NCBI GenBank assembly: GCA_036345935.2 | Contig: JADWOT020000006.1 | Span: 20,972,967-21,036,966, forward strand | From: Taenia hydatigena | Taxonomy: Eukaryota > Platyhelminthes > Cestoda > Cyclophyllidea > Taeniidae | Direction of reading: 5' to 3' | Length of the DNA stretch: 64,000 bases | Shown here: one piece after another, positions 60,150-64,000 of the stretch | How the letters are laid out: the number at the start of each line of letters is the position of its first letter | Numbering within the stretch: the stretch's first letter is position 1 | Made by a program: the position numbers and the translations under genes | Notes under the pieces: model-generated | The model's database searches: none | Told to the model about the DNA's origin: nothing | What the model saw: the letters and a program-made list of their open reading frames with translations, nothing else

Positions 60150-62395
60150 CGATCCATTACAGCTTAAATATGCACCCACATTTGCACGCATTTATGCTGG
60201 CAATGCGTTACTAATAGAAAGCATACATTTTAATCATGTGTTTATATATCTACACGTTACACCGAGACACAAAATATTCCGATTTCACAACAAAATATGT
60301 GCTCCAGTTTTATAAAGAATTTCCGCATATCAACGCATGTATTCGCATGCATAGAATCCTACTGGCTAGCGAAACATTTGCACGTTATCAAATTTACAAA
60401 TGCAAGTGCGTAATACGTCTACAGTTTCATGCTCCATTTCGATAATGCAAATTGCACCCACTTGGTAAAGTTATATGCATATGCATACTCGATTATAATA
60501 CTGCATAGCACACGCACAGATGTGCGAGCATATACACAGAGAGGTCAATTCCACGAGTAAGGACTCATCCACCTGTTGACACGTCTACACGCTTCCGAAG
60601 TTTCGTGTGCCTGCGTGTGTGGGCAGGCACTCGCAAATCAAATTGTGCGAAACGCATCCACCTACAAATCCGCACACACATGTATAGTCGATTTCCCAAA
60701 TTAGAAGTTCCACCGCAAACACACAAGTGCATGGGAGTAGTTACGACAACATGAGATACATCGTTGCATATATCTTCAAAAAGTACGAATAAAGCACATT
60801 GACGGCTCATGCGCACATATGCAAAATTGTGCTAACAAAAGACTATTTATAATTTGTAAGGTTTGATTGGAAGTCGCCTCAACTGCATAATAGCTCACGC
60901 ACTTAATTTTAGGAATACCAAATCATCATATTTTCGTGCACAAATTCATCGACTTCTACTCAGCACTATCCGGTGAGACGAGCATAACCGCACATGTATT
61001 CATTTTTAAGCAAAAAGTGCGCAAAAATTCATGCATTCGCATGAAGGTACGGTATTATGGAGAGAAAATATCAATGCATATTCATATACTTTCATGCAAA
61101 TATATGCATATACAGTTCCACTGATGCTCGACAAATTCATGTGTTCATGCATGCAGCTATATTTATTCCCACCAATCCAATAGGAATTCACATACGCATA
61201 CTTGTGTGCCCAATTTCACCATCACAAAATGCATTCACACATGCACACACACACGGGTATGCGCCTTTCCACTAGCACAAAATTCATTCATGCGCTACTG
61301 CTCGCTTATGGGTTCAAATTCGCTCAACAGAAAGACATTTCTAAACGCACGCACATGTATGCATGAACTATTGCTGCTAAAACACATTCGTACATGGTGC
61401 ATGGATATAAATGCGCTTTGTATCGCAGAAAACTAGTTCATATCTTTGCGCCTATGTGTACTCCATTTAATCAATGAACAATTCACCTACAGGCACACAC
61501 GCATGCTCAATTTAAACAGAAAGCACTATGTCTGGCACTAAGGAATGCAAAAGCACAATAAGCACGCAATTCATTTGCGTCTGCAAGCACGTGCTTGTTT
61601 CCTACCCTTGAAATTTTACAAAAAATGCGCAATATGGAAACAACTCAACTAAAAGACACAGTCGTGAAAACCGACACATGCGCAATTTCCCGAATAAACA
61701 TCCACTTACACACGCACGGGTGTGTGCCCACTCCTGATAATACAAAGTACATTCGCGCATTCATGCACTTATAGACGATGCAAAATGCATTCTCAGATAT
61801 GCACGTACGCATGCATGAAAATTGGATCTAATACAAGACTCATCCACTTCTATGTTCATTCAAATAAGCCTAATTTTACCAGCGGAAAATGAGCTTGCAT
61901 TCACGGGCATTTATGGATAAAATTTTAATAATGTGCGCGTACGTACTGCATATTGCCGATACAACTACATTTGCATGCAAAGGCATGCAAGTAATCATGG
62001 AATCACAAATACGCAATATGTAGGTATGTAGATGCATGCAAAACACATCCAAATGCAGCCATGTAAGCACATCCTCAATTCCACCACTGTCCAAGGCGAT
62101 CGCACGCGCACCCAATCACAAATTTTAGTCTCATTTGAAATCACTGCACCCACGCATTCTCGTCAGTCCAAAATACTTCCACACACGCACTAATGCACAC
62201 ATGTGTGAATTCACTAATGCACAAAGCATCCACACATTCACGGGCGTCGACACACGCACAATGCACGCATACATGTCATATGTTACTAACAGAAAATGCA
62301 TCCACTGCTACATGCGCACACAAAATAAAGCAATGCGTCCAACGGCACCCACCTTTCCAGACGTCCCTTTATACATTTCCGAATCACCATTCCCT
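60150..62395 (+). repeat. Degenerate satellite, clearest 52-bp period
   Basis: Near 61210-61400, successive units start at about 61225 (CAAAATGCATTCACACATGC), 61278 (CAAAATTCATTCATGCGC), 61328 and 61377, about 50-53 bp apart. An approximate unit is CAAAATGCATTCACACATGC followed by a CACACATG-rich part and ATGTGCTCAATTTCACTAACA. Divergence between units is high, so this is an old array. Confidence 0.6.
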
Positions 62396-62425
62396 ATGGT
62401 AAAAATCACAATAAGTGTTGGCTTT

Positions 62426-62600
62426 CCGCTGCCACCGTTGTAGCATCTCAAAGCTTTCTTGACGATGAAAGAAGGCATGAAAGTGGAGCAGAGCACGCAT
62501 GCTTTCCATTGCCTAAGGAACAGCCCACGCAGCGAAGGTGAAGGGACGAAACACCCAAATGCTCCCTCCATCAAAATCGGGGGTTCAGCAAACATCCAAC
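62426..62600 (-). mobile_element. TRIM 5' end remnant
   Basis: CTTTCCGCTGCCACC at about 62423-62437 is the primer-binding region seen in the intact copy. It is followed from 62440 by a 5' LTR remnant beginning TGTAGCATCTCAAAGC and continuing with GAAAGAAGGCATGAAAG. The rest of the element is missing. Confidence 0.7.
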
Positions 62601-62604
62601 ACAT

Positions 62605-64000
62605 TGCATATTTACTATTCTACTACACATGAGCATTTCCACACATTCACTCAAATATGCAGCACACATGTAAGTGTCTCATCAAGACAAAATGCAAAAC
62701 GGACAAATACCTCCGCATGTGTCAGAAATTTGTCTAATGCAACGCGTATCCACCAAAAAGCGCATTTGTGTGCGAAGTCAATAGCAGGCAATGAAAATTC
62801 ATCAATTCTTCCTGCGTAATTCGGCAATTTCCTAATGCAACATGCATATTTATACAAACTCATCCTTAACATGAAACGAGCACAAATACTTTGAGCGAAT
62901 TCCATTGCACAAACGCAAAACAATTCAATCACACTTTCATACGTGCGGACTCACGTCAGCTGCGTGTACGAGAACTTGTGTTTAAACCTAGTAAAATGCT
63001 TAACTTAATTCCCAGCTAAATACATCCTCACATGATCTCCCATGCGTATCACTTTGCAACACAATAAACCAATACCCAGCCAAGCGTATTCAAATGTCAT
63101 GATATTCAGCATCTCTAGGCCTTCGGGTACGTGTGCGCGCTGCATTTTAAGTTCAAGTATGTCTGGATACTTAACGCATCCACACATACTCTTAATCGCA
63201 AAAACATGCGCTCAGCCACGCTCATGCCAAGTATGCCCACGAATGCACGCGGATGTGAGCTGAATTTCACTAATGCATGTGCATTCGAAAACACTCGAAT
63301 ACAATGCATGCCTACAATAATATCCACATGTGTCCGCAGATACACATTCACCCATACTGACAAATACTACGCCTAAACACACAATGATGCGTGACCAAAT
63401 GCATCTGTAAAAGCATAAGACATTTTAGGGGAGCGCGGTGCAGCCACACATAAGCACATATGGGTGCATACCACACTTGGATGACGGACAACTCATCCAC
63501 AAATAATCGCAAACACAAACAGCTAAAATGGTTTAGTAAAGGAAATTCAGTAACGTACACCAACGCGTATGTTCTCAATCTTGCCAATCTGCAATACAGA
63601 GACATATTTAATGTATATATGTATGCATAAATTCATTTGAATAACTGCGCAGAAATGAGGAAAGCCGCGCGAGCATGCAAAACCAATTGGAATGTCAAAA
63701 CTACACCTCCACATTTACGAGAAAATACATTTTCAGGTACATAAGCACATGCAATTTCTGGCGCATATTTTGCTGATTAAAATATAGCCATGCATTCACC
63801 CATGCGCATGTACCCACTTGCTCGGCTGGAAATAAGTCCACACATTTGTCAGCATTGATGAACCCTAAAGTGCAAATAATGCGAGATTCAACTATGTATT
63901 CATATTCATACAAAGTGATTCTACGCACGAATTTATGAGCATAAATACGCGTTTGTGAAAAAAATGTGATCGCGTAAGGAGGAAGTCATCGAAGTGTGCT
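62605..64000 (+). repeat. Degenerate satellite to right edge
   Basis: Continues with TGCATCTG, CACGAATGCACGCGGATGTG, ACTAATGCATGTGCATTCG and similar words. No gene was recognised up to the end of the window. Confidence 0.45.

Noticed and set aside
60150..62395. Regular short repeats suggesting a CRISPR-like array
   Set aside because: Units vary at most positions, there is no constant repeat with unique spacers, and the surrounding genes are eukaryotic. It is a degenerate satellite.

Overview
This is eukaryotic DNA, most likely from a parasitic flatworm and probably a tapeworm (inference). The reasons are multi-exon genes with canonical GT-AG introns that mix very short introns (35-39 nt) with introns over 1 kb, a degenerin/ENaC-type channel, and many copies of a short non-coding element with long terminal repeats. 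Elements of that architecture (TRIMs) are described in taeniid tapeworms. No prokaryotic features are present.

Left part (1-26 kb): three plus-strand protein genes in a row. They are the 3' part of an APPBP2-like gene (2497-5716, five exons), a DEG/ENaC sodium channel (7502-9787, six exons), and a complete DCAF1/VprBP-type CUL4 ubiquitin-ligase substrate receptor (11177-25628, 19 exons). I built each model from homology to known family motifs plus splice sites. Every intron phase joins correctly, giving 313, 617 and 1645 residues. A solo LTR with a 5-bp target duplication lies between the channel gene and DCAF1.

Middle (26-34 kb): a repeat district. It holds a structurally intact TRIM on the minus strand (31748-32627, LTRs plus primer-binding site and polypurine tract, CTAG duplication) and two further TRIM copies facing each other inside a large inverted repeat (28132-28988 against 29962-30673). 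Around these lies a degenerate satellite of roughly 50-60 bp units whose orientation flips across the inverted repeat. From 33.8 to 49.6 kb the DNA is AT-rich and largely featureless to me, with a few weak coding remnants.

Right part (49.6-64 kb): a minus-strand RNF10-like RING-finger gene (49636-51442, six exons, 382 residues) is followed by two decayed copies of its 5' half (about 53.47-54.23 kb and 57.96-58.44 kb). These copies keep intron sequence, so they arose by DNA duplication and not retrocopying. They are embedded in the same satellite and interleaved with at least four decayed TRIM copies.

The genes do not form a pathway. DCAF1 and the RNF10-like protein both belong to ubiquitin ligation, and APPBP2 is also a known CUL2 substrate receptor, but nothing here shows that they are co-regulated. 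The most interesting signals are the TRIM family with one conserved internal block, the inverted duplication with the satellite strand switch, and the triplicated RNF10 block.
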